Source: Letharia columbiana | Lineage: Eukaryota; Ascomycota; Lecanoromycetes; Lecanorales; Parmeliaceae | Length of the DNA: 64,000 bases | Direction: 5' to 3' | Assembly (NCBI RefSeq): GCF_014066305.1 | Contig: NW_023501047.1 | Coordinates: forward strand, 310,001-374,000 | Shown: positions 54,249 through 64,000 of the stretch, in pieces | Numbering within the stretch: position 1 is the first letter of the stretch | Layout: every line of letters begins with the position of its first letter | Notes under the pieces: model-generated | Seen by the model: only the letters and a program-made list of their open reading frames with translations | Database searches by the model: none | What the model was told of the DNA's origin: nothing | Made by a program: the position numbers and the translations under genes

Positions 54249-55352
54249 ATGGGATCCATGGTCTGGCAGCTAGTCTGCTTTCTGCTCGAGCTCCTGAGCT
54301 ACTGGATTGCGGCTTCCGAGCGCCTACTGCCCCTACACCTCTTCGCCATATTGGCTAGAATCTTCGTACTGTTTCGTCTGTTCTCGTTGCTGGAATGGCC
54401 CAAGAAGCTCCAGCTACTCCGCTTTCTCTTCCGGCGCTTGGGCATATACGTCTACAAAACAGCCAAGCCCATTATTCTCTCTCTCCTCTTGCTGCTACTG
54501 GAATCGCCGGAGAGTCTTCAACATTGTTTGATCGGAGCGAACCGAACACTGCATCGGCCTCTGCCCTCTACCTCGCGTCTTCTGCTACTCTCGCCTGAAC
54601 TACGGCAACGAATATGGACAATGCTTCTCGAAGACTTTGATTGTGTTCATGTCAGAGAGGTAGCACCCAGAATCTACACCAGCTATGTCGAGCGGCTGCG
54701 TCTCTATATGGACATCAACCCCGAATACTCGACCATGTGGTTCTCGACAGAACCTTTTCCTCGTAGCTTGCAACTGCAGATCGCTTTCATTCAAAGCTGC
54801 CGTCAAATCGAAAACGAAGCGGGCTACGACCTTTTCAGCAACACAACCTTCTATTTCACGGAGGCCAAAGCGCTTGTGTCGTGGATAAGAAGCCTCACTC
54901 CTGCCCATAAATGTGACGTTCGCAATATGAAGATCAAGATGCCAAACGACTTCTTCAACCAATCGGGCATCACAGACAGCAGTCTCACCCGAGATGCTGT
55001 TCAGGTGCGTTTCGCTATGGAGAAGCTAAGCGGTCTACGATCGTTGAATATCTGGTTCTGGACTGATCACTGGATTCATACTACAAAGCATGAAGCCCGG
55101 CGCGTCTATGAGCTGGTTAGAAACGTCAAAGTCTCCGAGGTCCTGATTGTTCAATTGGTGGAAGAGACGCATGTCAGGTCTCGAGAGGCCAACTGGATGG
55201 AGGTGGGATGGCCTGCGGATAGCCAGGAGGAGTTTGCGTACGCTGTTTGGGCAAGGATTTATGATCCGGGAAGTGAGCTGCAACTGCTGGTGCCGGTTGA
55301 ACAGGGAAGCCGAGCCAAGTTTGTGCTCAAAGTCAAGGAGTACGAGTATTGA
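54249..55352 (+). CDS. DUF7730-like protein with hydrophobic N-terminus
   Basis: Single-exon frame of 367 aa starting MGSMVWQLVCF. The first 95 residues hold two or three hydrophobic segments (QLVCFLLELLSYWIA, LFAILARIFVLFRLF, AKPIILSLLLLLLE), which suggests membrane anchoring. The rest has the DUF7730/F-box-like pattern: LLLLSPELRQRIWTMLLE at about residue 110, then FIQSCRQIENEAGYDLFSNT at about 180 and a C-terminal alpha/beta region. Function is unknown; such proteins are highly multiplied in Dothideomycetes and relatives. It is the first of four such loci in this segment. Confidence 0.7.
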   Translation: MGSMVWQLVCFLLELLSYWIAASERLLPLHLFAILARIFVLFRLFSLLEWPKKLQLLRFLFRRLGIYVYKTAKPIILSLLLLLLESPESLQHCLIGANRTLHRPLPSTSRLLLLSPELRQRIWTMLLEDFDCVHVREVAPRIYTSYVERLRLYMDINPEYSTMWFSTEPFPRSLQLQIAFIQSCRQIENEAGYDLFSNTTFYFTEAKALVSWIRSLTPAHKCDVRNMKIKMPNDFFNQSGITDSSLTRDAVQVRFAMEKLSGLRSLNIWFWTDHWIHTTKHEARRVYELVRNVKVSEVLIVQLVEETHVRSREANWMEVGWPADSQEEFAYAVWARIYDPGSELQLLVPVEQGSRAKFVLKVKEYEY

Positions 55353-56224
55353 GAGCCGAGAGCGGGAGGGCAGAAGAGTGGTAGTGAGCGAGCAACGGGG
55401 TAAATTGGCGGAAGCACAGCTACGTTCCGAAAGGACTATTCAGGCTCCTTATGGTCAAGCAACAGAAGCTCAATGAGGCTCACAGGTTGCTTGGTGAATG
55501 CTAGCAAAAGTTCCGATTCCGTCTTCAGGATCTCCGACCATAGTGCCTTTTGACCTAATGCCCAAGTGCCCCTTGTCCAAAACACCCTGGGATGAATGCG
55601 TAGGAAAGAATGCCTAGAAACGGATCCCTATCATCTATATTGCCTGCTCAAGATAGCCCCCGGTACTAACTCTTCTCTTAAGCTGAGCACACTCTCAGCC
55701 ATCACAGCGAATGGGATACCGACAGCAAAGACCACTCCTTCGGGGGTCCGTCCATCCTTACCATTGGCCTGTCTCGTGTCCAATAAAATCTAATTGGCAT
55801 GAGCTTTGAACACTCGCTACAGCGAATCCCAGCGCTCGGAACGTTGGTCTCAGCAATGCCATTGTACAATGTGTTCTAACCCAAGCATGTGTTGAGTCTT
55901 GTCTCTTGTGTGAGCTCACGCGGATTTCCTTGAATTTGCAAAACTATGGCTTACTACACCAAAGGTCTAATATCTCTAACAGTCGGCGCTGTTCTCAGTC
56001 ACACACTCCACGTCGAAATACCTTTTGAATGCAAATGAAACGGCTACTTTTTCGACACGACTTTTTCGATATGCAGACAGCACTTGCAGCGTAGTTCGGT
56101 ATGTTCGATATGAGGCATACGAGATTTTATGACAAAGTGTGTTCCAAGGGAAACGCTCGAGAATCTCTAGGAGGTGTTGGCTAAAGACTCGGAACAAAAG
56201 ATTGTTTGGCATGTTCTCGCAACC
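55353..56224. other. Intergenic, no supported gene
   Basis: About 0.87 kb of featureless sequence with short frames on both strands. Confidence 0.5.
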
Positions 56225-56716
56225 ATGTCCGCAATCACATCGACTCACACTTATGACAAGATCGCCGCGCCGGATGCAAAGAGCGGCCCTCAATGGAACG
56301 TCTTACGTTGGCAGGATCCCGTCTCCGCTCAAGGCTTCACCCTCGATATGGTCTCTTACTATGTACCTCCTTCACTGGTAGCGAGAGTCCATCTCTGGGC
56401 GAAGCAACGCTTGAACGAATTGAACTGCTTGAATACAGATTCCACGCCTCTCGACCTTCATCCTTCGTCAACAAGGATGGTCTCGACTCGCGAGCCTGAA
56501 TGGATTGGAAACGCTTGGTGCTACGAGAGCCTCAAGGTCCAATTATGCTTCATTTTGGAGAAGAGGACTGGAGCTGCTACTGCAAGAATATGGTCATGGG
56601 AGGGCCCACTGGACGATAGAAGCCCGAACCTTCGTCACAAAGGGCTGATTGTTTACAGCGTGGTGCCTTGGCAGGAGAACTGTGCGCATCCAGATCGCCT
56701 AGACACTTTCCCATAA
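56225..56716 (+). CDS. Hypothetical protein
   Basis: Start at MSAITSTHTYDKIAAPDAKS gives 163 aa in a single exon; an in-frame ATG at 56174 would add 17 residues. The protein looks globular, with GPQWNVLRWQDPVSAQGFTL, VHLWAKQRLNELNCLN and ARIWSWEGPLDDRSPNLRHK segments and several Trp residues. No signal peptide or membrane segment. Family not recognised. Confidence 0.5.
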   Translation: MSAITSTHTYDKIAAPDAKSGPQWNVLRWQDPVSAQGFTLDMVSYYVPPSLVARVHLWAKQRLNELNCLNTDSTPLDLHPSSTRMVSTREPEWIGNAWCYESLKVQLCFILEKRTGAATARIWSWEGPLDDRSPNLRHKGLIVYSVVPWQENCAHPDRLDTFP

Positions 56717-57182
56717 AACGAGAAGAGAGAAGGGAGTGGCCAAGTCATTGCTTAACGATCCCACCAGTAGCGTTCCCAGAGGAATAGAAATAATTGACTG
56801 CGATTAAGCGAAGTGTGTGCTCGTGACCAACCTCAAAGAATGATGGAAGCGTGGTACTGAGCTAGAAATGAGGAGGCAAAGACGGTCAGAGCCCACTATT
56901 CATGCTTCTGTGACACACGATAACTCAAAGTCTTTTGTTGGGCGATGGGCTTCTTTTAACATCAAAAGGTTGGCGACAGACAAATCATCGATTCATTTGG
57001 CCTTCGTCCACTGACTTTTAATACGGCGCGATATGTTCGCCTTCAGCTCTCCCTATAACAAACAATACTTGTTGTTCGGGGTAGAGACAGCTCTTCTAGA
57101 GTATCTTACTGTTGGTCGACCGTCTTAAAACCTTCGTGCTACAGTACACCGTGCCGGAGTTCTAATTGATCTGATAGGATGG
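56717..57182. other. Convergent 3' intergenic region
   Basis: Between two convergent hypothetical genes. Nothing else seen. Confidence 0.5.
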
Positions 57183-57812
57183 TCAGGATGGACGTCCCGA
57201 TTTCGCTGCTACCTCTCTGCAAACAGCATCAATGTCAGGCAGTTGCACTCCCATAAACCACCAATCATGATTCAACTCATTGACCATATCCTTGGGAATC
57301 TCGCCCCACTCAATCGTATCACCGCTCTGCGGCGCATCCTGCACCTGCTTCATCATCCAAAAGTCGCCACTTATCTGCGACAATGTCTTGAGACCACGGG
57401 ACGTCCCCAAGTCCTTGTACCAAATGCTGTAGACCCCCATGAACGATTCCTGCTTCGCTGCCGTGGACTTTGAAGCATACCCCTTCTCGAAACCCCATTT
57501 TAACCTGCGAATCGCGGGATCTAGGTCGGTCGTTCCTGGTGCTTGCATGCAACTAGGAACATAGTAGTAATTGTCGCCAATCATGAACTTGTGATCGTTT
57601 TTTCTGTAGGATGTGAGCTGCAGGTCTTGTACGAGACCGTAGCGGCTGATGCGCAAGGCGCTGACAGGGACATCAACAGGATCCTTGTTTGGCATGGCCG
57701 GCACTTCGGGTTTCTTCTCATTGCTGAAAACTCTCCTGAGATCTCCGAGCATTGATTTGCGATTTCTCAAAGCCATGAGGCTTGCTGCCACAACGCTGGC
57801 TTGGTCCGCCAC
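57183..57812 (-). CDS. Hypothetical protein
   Basis: Single-exon frame of 209 aa starting MADQASVVAASLMALRNR. The middle has a well-ordered look, with RYGLVQDLQLTSYRKNDHKF, NYYYVPSCMQAPG and MGVYSIWYKDLGTSRGLKTL. The end is acidic and aromatic (VNELNHDWWFMGVQLPDIDA). No signal peptide or membrane helix. Family not recognised. Confidence 0.55.
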   Translation of the reverse strand: MADQASVVAASLMALRNRKSMLGDLRRVFSNEKKPEVPAMPNKDPVDVPVSALRISRYGLVQDLQLTSYRKNDHKFMIGDNYYYVPSCMQAPGTTDLDPAIRRLKWGFEKGYASKSTAAKQESFMGVYSIWYKDLGTSRGLKTLSQISGDFWMMKQVQDAPQSGDTIEWGEIPKDMVNELNHDWWFMGVQLPDIDAVCREVAAKSGRPS

Positions 57813-58707
57813 TGGGGAATATCGTGTCGTACTGTTCTACTAAAGCTGGGCCTTCAGATGTTCAGTTCAATATCTCCCTTGCAGAGTCTTGTGCGAAAGC
57901 TTGGTTAGGAAAATTGCGGCGTGATCCGTGATTAATACCAGAAGCGCTGAGAGGGTCAGGCAAACCCGGGTGAGGGAACGACGGAGGACAAACGAGAATA
58001 TCATTAAATCTGGACCACTCAAGAAGATCCTCATTCTCGCTGCAAGTTGTGCTTACTGTAATGAACTCTGAACATCCCGTATCGAGACTTTCAATCGCTG
58101 ACCAAAACGAACTTGAAATGGAGTCAGAGATTGTTTCTCTACGAGTATTCTCGGTGTTTCAACCTTGATTAAGCCTCCAGCCCAATGCTTTTTCGTATGA
58201 TTTGTTCAATCTCTGTACACCATAGTTCCAAGATGGATGACTGGCTGTTTTTCTGCAGGCTTGTCTCTGCTATTGATCATTCATTCAAATTCCATAGTAA
58301 ATGTCATGTTTAGTACTTGCGAGCCCAAACACTTTTGAGCACGCAGAGGCTAAGAAAGCGGGAAATTCCTTCGACAGTTCGCTAGGTGTGCAAGTGCAGT
58401 GGAAAATCGCTATGCAGAAAAGGTTCGGGTCTGCTCTTGCCCTCAAACCCCCTCTGAAGAATCGGGGACGGTTTGGTAGATCTGTACCACTGTCTGCACG
58501 CCAGTCGTTGACAAATATTAGCTTCCAAGGCCCAAGATCAAGTAATCCCCCACAGAACCATAGACTGATCTCTTGGGTCAATGGCTGCGGAGACAACTCC
58601 TTGGCTTACATACCATTGATCGCTTGAGGCTTCCTGCATTGGTTTCTGCCTTTTACGGGGCGAAAACCTCGCAAATTGTCCCCTGGCGCACCTTGCATGA
58701 AGGGTAG
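57813..58707. other. Intergenic, no supported gene
   Basis: About 0.9 kb with short frames only. It holds the promoter of the left minus-strand gene and the 3' flank of the next one. Confidence 0.5.
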
Positions 58708-59796
58708 CTATGTTGCTTCCACGAGCAACTTCGCCTTTGTTCCCAACATGAGATGGCTCATCAGCTCGCTGGCATGCTCAGATTCGTCAAATCCATTAGC
58801 CGGCATATCGACTTTGACACGAACTTCCCGGAGTCCTTGTATGCTTGAAAGGATTTGTCGCGTATCCATCCATTCACGACGTTCACCCCAAGGATGAAGA
58901 TACGGCCACATGTAGCATAGCTCTCTAAACAGAGCATATTCAAACTGCAGACTCTGAACAGAACTCAGACTTTCGGGCAATATCGCAGAGGTAAAGTGGA
59001 GGAAGAGCGGCAGTTCCGTGAAGCTAAAAGTGTTGCGGTAGAGCATACCTATGGCTTCGGTGTAGCTGAATTGCAGTCAATACGACTAGATGGTATTGCA
59101 CATATTCAGAGATACTGACACCTGCCGGCAGCTCTGGAGTAAAGCTACCAAGCCCCCATCGGCCCGATCTGGTGTATTGCTAGGGCTCCATGTACTGAAA
59201 AGGTCTTTGTCCCTTGTCCGCCATGTGCTATACAAGTCCTCGTTGTTGCCATGAAAACATTCCAAGCCACGACATCGACCGTCTTCGGCTTTGCACCTAA
59301 AGTAGACCAATTTGCCATCCTTCCGGGTTGTGATATGAACGACACCCACAGGTCTGCAAAGCACCTCTTCATAGATCATCGTTCGCACCTCCAACGGCAA
59401 TCTAGACATGAACATAGATCGGGACTGTTCCATTTTTGTATTTTTGGTCTCTCTAGAGACAGTGGGATATTCATCGTCTGGTAGAGGGGAAGGGGGACAA
59501 CATTTCCGTGTGGGAGGAACCTTGAGGCGGTCTCTGGAGCGACTGCTATCACGCTTGGCTTGGCGTTTTAGAAGTCGACAGCCATTCAGGATACACGATA
59601 ACGGCGAGGTCAAGGGAGCGTTGGCTACATGCATGGCCGGAACCGAGTAGACTGGGAATGAGAAGTGTTCACTTCCACTGGCTATGATCGTAGGTTCTGG
59701 AGATGGAGACGATTGTCCAGCATAGACAGGTACTAGTACTCGTACTAGCGTCCACAGCCACCACCGACCTCTCTCAATGGCGAGCGGCAGTGTCAC
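58708..59796 (-). CDS. DUF7730-like protein
   Basis: Exons 59120-59796 and 58708-59065 give up to 344 aa. The conserved part begins SMFMSRLPLEVRTMIYEEVL, followed by a basic segment with VVHITTRKDGKLVYFRC. The intron restores LLQSCRQVYTEAIGMLYRNT, the hallmark of the family. About 120 residues precede the domain (Pro/Ser- and Arg-rich), so a start nearer MEQSRSMFMSRLP (about 59433) is possible. Function unknown. Confidence 0.7.
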
Positions 59797-59894
59797 GGTA
59801 GCCTTCTAGCAGGTTTGACTACTACATAAAGTAAGCAAGAGGATCTCTCCCCATTATCTTAATGATTCGTTATGACAGAAAATAAGGAACAGAA

Positions 59895-60851
59895 ATGGCC
59901 ACCAACATACACACACAGACCCTCCTTACTCTGCCACTCGAGCTCCGCAACATCTCTACTCGTGGATTCCAGAAGTGAGTTACTTGATATAAGCGAGGAC
60001 ACCAATAGATCAAGTGCATGCCGCTAATGTATCTATTGGTGTCCTCGCTCTATCAAGTAACTCACTTCTGGAATCTTGACTACTCCGAACTCCTCTCCTC
60101 TAAGCGCTCTGAACCTTTCACGCTCTATGACGACAGCAAAGGCCGCGAAATACACTCTAACCTCTGCCCTTCCATTCTTCGCACCAATAAACAGATTTAC
60201 GAAGAAGCAATTTGCCATTTGTATAACAAGAACACCTTCCTACTCAAACTCAACCACAAACGCCCTATCTTACCACTATTCCGATCCAATCGTACCCCTC
60301 CCACAGATGTCTCAACAGACGGCGAATATGATGATCGCCCGAGGAAGCTCGTTACCCATCCGAATCAGCGCACAACAATCTACAAAAGACTTCATAAAGA
60401 CAATTGCTGGCACCTCCCGTCGCTTCCAGGTTCAGGGCCAATATATCCGCATGTTTTGTGCCGCCTAGCTCACATCGAGCTGTTCATCGGAGCGTTTTCG
60501 ATGTGCGGCGCGAGCAAGGACGGCAAGTTCTTCACGCATATTAGGAAAGTAGTCCTTGATATACTGCGACTACTAGCCGAGGAAGAAATAGAGGAGGGTC
60601 TGGTGACTAAGAAGACTCTGAGAGTCAAGGTTCGCGCCAAGTGGATTCCTGACAATCTTTTCCTCGGTGATAAGGGGCCCTCGCTGTCGCGGAAGGAGGG
60701 TCAAGCGCTGAAGGCTACGATGCTGGTGCTGTTGAAAGAGATCATGAAGCGGAGAGTGGTAGAAGTCAAGGAGGCGGTGTTGAATGAAGCGTTGGGCCGC
60801 AATGAGATCAAAACGGTCGATATTTATACGGGGGAACCGTTTCCGGAGTGA
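59895..60851 (+). pseudogene. DUF7730-like gene broken by an inverted duplication
   Basis: A normal family start, MATNIHTQTLLTLPLELRN (ATG 59895), is followed after a few codons by an inverted duplication that brings an in-frame TGA. The remaining domain is open from about 60008 to 60851 in another frame. It reads YLLVSSLYQVTHFWNLDYSE, then CPSILRTNKQIYEEAICHLY and a lysine-rich C-terminus. The left arm contains GTGAGT and the sequence AATAG, which could act as new splice sites, but their phases do not restore the frame. Translation could restart at MPLMYLLVSS (60018), leaving out the N-terminal LPLELRN motif. A pseudogene is most likely. Confidence 0.6.
59965..60075. repeat. Inverted repeat, 46/45-bp arms with 20-bp loop
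   Basis: The left arm 59965-60010 and right arm 60031-60075 are reverse complements except for one mismatch and one indel near the middle. The right arm is family coding sequence (YLLVSSLYQVTHFWNL), so the left arm is the derived inverted copy. Confidence 0.95.
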
Positions 60852-60897
60852 GCAAGGGTGCATGATAGCCCACACAAGTCGAGATATCTTAGAACGG

Positions 60898-61823
60898 TTA
60901 GCAGCCGACATTCCGTATACCACACCCGGTTGTAAAACCTACCGTGTGGTTCGAAGAGATGGGACAGTGCTGATACTCCAGCACTTCGTCAATCCAGCCC
61001 TCCATTGGAGCCCATAGAGTGTACTTGACGTCCCCCATTGTTTGCTCCTGTGCAATTTCGGCAATCCAAGTGGCCGACCTCTGCAGTCGAAACCAGACGG
61101 TATCCGCGAATCGAATTTGTTGGTCCTCAGTATATTCCCCACATTCCCATCGCTCATTCATAAACTTTCTCCATCCGACAACACAATAGTCACCGACACT
61201 TTCGTCATCTTGAGCGATTGACGTATACCTGTCGCCAAATACTTGTCCACCTGGTCTAACATATCGACGCAGACATGCAAGCTTTTGAGCCCATACAGTA
61301 TTGCAATTGCAGAAACCATAGTACTGTAATCATGGAAATCCTCGGCTGTGAAGAGGCGGTTTTTGATAATAAGATGGACCTTGTGAAGAGACCACTTCTG
61401 AGTTGTTGTGAGGGCTGATCCAAAATCCCAAAGTAGCACCGGACGACCGAAGGAGAACGTGCTCGTCGTGTATACTAGCCGCTCCACTTCGCCATGTACC
61501 TGACGGCATGTTTGGAGAAACCTGAGTGACACTTGAGGGACGTCGTTGCGTAATCTTTTTTGGCGATTAAGACACATAGGGATTGATTGCTTGAGGTCGC
61601 CGACGTGAATAGGTATGGAGGAGCTGGTATTGGGAAGGGCCTTATGTCCATATATCTCAGGAGAATCCCTAGCACATACAGAATGTTTCAACCGCTGTGA
61701 GGAGCGGTCATCTAGGGAATGGAGTATTCGAATATGGAGGTATTTGTGGTGTCCAATTACTTCTCTCCATATCTGTTGCCTCAACTCAAATGGAAGATTA
61801 AGCGGAGTGGTCTTTTCGGTCAT
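60898..61823 (-). pseudogene. DUF7730-like gene with a frameshift
   Basis: The first frame starts at 61823 with NLPFELRQQIWREVIGHHKY. It carries the family core VSLRFLQTCRQVHGEVERLV and runs to a TGA at 61158. A coding-like C-terminus continues in another frame from about 61225. That frame reads DDESVGDYCVVGWRKFMNER and then QQIRFADTVWFRLQRSATWI, ending near 60898. No acceptable intron joins the two in phase. This suggests a small indel around 61225; the first frame alone would still give a 221-aa protein. Confidence 0.55.
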
Positions 61824-62269
61824 TTGTGGAACAGTGTTATATATTCGACAGTGCTAGTTCAAAAGCAATAAGACCGAGAGAGAAAACTACATTAAGAACC
61901 TGAAGAGGTAAATATAAATTTGTGGATGCATCGTTGATGCCTGAAGTAAGTAGATATGAGCACCCTGCATCCCTGACCATTCGAGACACAACGCGGAACT
62001 TCAAGCGCGACTGTACACGCGGCCAGCTAGGGTTGAGGGTGGAGGAAAGGGGAGATGTCGAGTGTCTAGAATAAGGGTTCGCCATCTCGGATGTCAGGAA
62101 TGCAAGGTGATGCAGAACTCTTCCCGCTGCGCCCTGTGTCTTTGACTACCTGGCTCAGAACCGTGGTCAACGACCCCTCTGACTGACCGAAGGCTGCATG
62201 CAAGCTGCGAAAGAAGTCCCGTAATTGGAACAAACTGCACTATCGATGACCACAACATATGCCTGCCGG
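61824..62269. other. Intergenic
   Basis: Between the DUF7730-like locus and the stop of the RCC1 gene. No gene seen. Confidence 0.55.
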
Positions 62270-63499
62270 CTACTGCTCTAATTCGTTCGTCGTCCGGGTA
62301 TCGACCAATATCCAGCTACACCAAACTCCACAGCCCAAACCAACCACCTTTCCCCTCTCCTCCCACTCGCCCCTAACTCTTACCCAATCCTCTTCAAATC
62401 TCATCTCCCCAGTGCCAAGTTGCCCACATTCTCCATCTCCCGCAGCCCAGACTTCGCCCTCTGCCGTCAGCGCGATAACGTGCCCAGATCCCACGCCTAC
62501 CTGCAAGATATCCACCCCACCGTTGATATCCACTAGCCGGACTGTCTCGTCATCTGAGAACTTTGGTAAAGCGTGCATTCTCCTATCCTCACCAGCACGT
62601 CCACCCCAGATATACAGATCCCGATCCTCAGACACCGCGGCGCCAATCCAGCCACCGACGGCGATCTTGCCGATCGGGATACCGCCCAAGAAGGGAATTA
62701 CACAGGGTGAACCGGCAGGATTGGATACGGTTGGATCTCGTCCAAGACTCTGAGGATGCAAGGCAGATCCGAAAGTCAGCACCTCACGCGTTACAGTCAA
62801 CGCGGTAAAACTCGTAGCGGAAGATAGTAAAGAAAATAAAGGTGTTTGAATAAAGTGAGTGGCCGTTGCAGGCTCGCAGACCAGGAGGCTCTGGAAAGAT
62901 GAAAATAGTTGGATCTCGATCTTGGCAGTAGGTGGAGAGAACAGAAAGTGCGGTGTACTGTCTGACAGTGAGGGCGTGTTTCCACCGGAATGTCTCTTTC
63001 GGGACGCGCTATCTGGTCAAAGTCAATAGGTATGAGGGGCTGATATGGAGAGGGACGCACTGGTGCAGATGCAGACTTCACCATTATCAGCAATTGCAAG
63101 ATGCTCAATCGCCAAGCTTTGCTGAACAATGAAGCTGTCTTCGGGGAATCGGTGCTTCTTAAACTCTGGGCCAACTCTGCTGCCGCAGTCGTCGTGATAG
63201 AGAAAGAGACATCCATCTGTAGTTAGGGCACCGAGTACGCCGCTCGTATCCCCGAAAATGGTCTTGATGTTTCTCGGTGGTGGACCGTCTATCAGTGTGG
63301 GATAAAGTCCCGATGGGCGGTATCCCTGATGGAGAAGAGTCCCATCACTTTGAATGACTGTGGAACTCCAAAGTGCACACGACACGTTGATTTGAGGCGA
63401 CCTCAAGACTTTCCAGAATTGTGTGATCTCGTCTTTGTGATGGTCTTGGTTATGGTCGAGTTGATGGTGCGTATTGAAGCCACACATGTGTAGCTCCAT
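62270..63499 (-). CDS. RCC1-repeat (ATS1-like) protein
   Basis: Exons 63061-63499 and 62270-63012 join in frame to 393 aa. The start MELHMCGFNTHHQLD is the usual first RCC1 blade. The gene has blade motifs DTSGVLGALTTDGCLFLYHD and LAIADNGEVCICTS before the intron. After it come SFTALTVTREVLTFGSALHP, WIGAAVSEDRDLYIWGGRAG and GSGHVIALTAEGEVWAAGDG with GECGQLGTG. A seven-bladed propeller is expected. Members act as exchange factors or scaffolds; this one's partner is unknown. The frame is open upstream to 63724, but the chosen ATG gives the family-typical start. Confidence 0.87.
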
Positions 63500-64000
63500 G
63501 TTGTTCCTTGCAGACCCCGAAGAAGATAATCGGAAGCGTTCTTGTCTCCCTTTGGATGGTTGCGTGGGTCTTTCACTAGAGCACTGAGCAATCAAAGTTG
63601 CAAAGCCCTTGGAAAATATAGCTGAGAGCTGTGCATTTCTTGTGCGTTTCAGAGATAAGACATGGACAACCAACGCAAAGCTGAAACATTCCTCCTGGTG
63701 AGGGGCAGAATTATAAAAAGACACTGAGCATCAGAGCCAATGGAGGGAAACGCGGAACGAAAGACCTCAAACGCAAACGTTCACGAAATGAATCCCGAGA
63801 ATTGTCACTGGATAAGAGCGGTTTGAACGAACCAGTTTTGTATCATTTAACCAGCATACCTGTATCTACAATGATGTAAGCACATTTTGAGGCTCTTATG
63901 GTCGAAGGATTGTTGGTGTTGGCAAAATGGCTTCTGTACGGAGGTCTGCACCAAATGCCCCGGACGCCAAGACTCCCCCACCCAAAACCCGGGATCCCGC
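63500..64000. other. Upstream region of the RCC1 gene to the window edge
   Basis: No gene supported. It includes the RCC1 gene promoter. Anything near 64000 would be truncated by the window end. Confidence 0.5.

Noticed and set aside
1..64000. tRNA, rRNA, CRISPR arrays, phage or bacterial elements
   Set aside because: I looked for tRNA T-loop words (GGTTCRANNCC), regular spacer arrays and operon-like gene strings and saw none; a tRNAscan run would settle the tRNA question.

Overview
The window is nuclear DNA of a filamentous ascomycete (Pezizomycotina). The evidence is short introns (about 50-140 nt, most with GT...AG ends), compact genes on both strands, and fungus-specific families: an Uds1-domain septation protein, DUF7730 proteins, a serine/threonine-rich surface-protein family and a Dsc2-type rhomboid. 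A dothideomycete is my best guess from the family mix, but the sequence alone does not prove it. No tRNA, rRNA, CRISPR array, virus or bacterial operon was seen.

Layout. 0.6-3.3 kb holds a decayed surface-protein gene. 4-30 kb is a housekeeping stretch: MPG1 (GDP-mannose synthesis), TFB1 (TFIIH) divergent from KGD1 (2-oxoglutarate dehydrogenase E1), EAF3 (NuA4/Rpd3S chromodomain-MRG protein with an unusually long linker), QCR6 (complex III hinge protein), a GPI-anchored protein and an Uds1 coiled-coil protein. Small unknown genes follow. 30.3-31.8 kb is a cluster of simple repeats: a tandem duplication, a C-rich block, a 12-bp GA-rich minisatellite, a run of 26 G and about 39 copies of GGAT. 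32-43 kb carries a zinc-knuckle protein, a conserved fungal protein, a UBZ-like plus VWA protein and a PAQR receptor-like protein. A 373-bp hAT-like MITE with a near-perfect 8-bp target duplication lies at 43.35 kb.

44-54 kb carries a TMEM53/PaxU-like hydrolase, an ankyrin protein, a Dsc2-like rhomboid, an aldo/keto reductase (with a probable GC-AG intron and mitochondrial presequence), VTI1 and an FAD amine oxidase. 54-62 kb is an accessory segment with four DUF7730-like loci, two of which look broken: one by a 45-bp inverted duplication, one by a frameshift. An RCC1-repeat protein ends the window.

The genes do not form one pathway. The housekeeping genes are independent, and I see no convincing secondary-metabolite or defence cluster. 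The most interesting points are the fold-back inverted duplication at 60.0 kb, the hAT-like MITE, the GC-AG intron, the enlarged Eaf3 linker, and several small unknown genes reconstructed across introns. Exon boundaries were set by hand from splice consensus and reading-frame agreement. Family names come from recognised motifs, not from a search.
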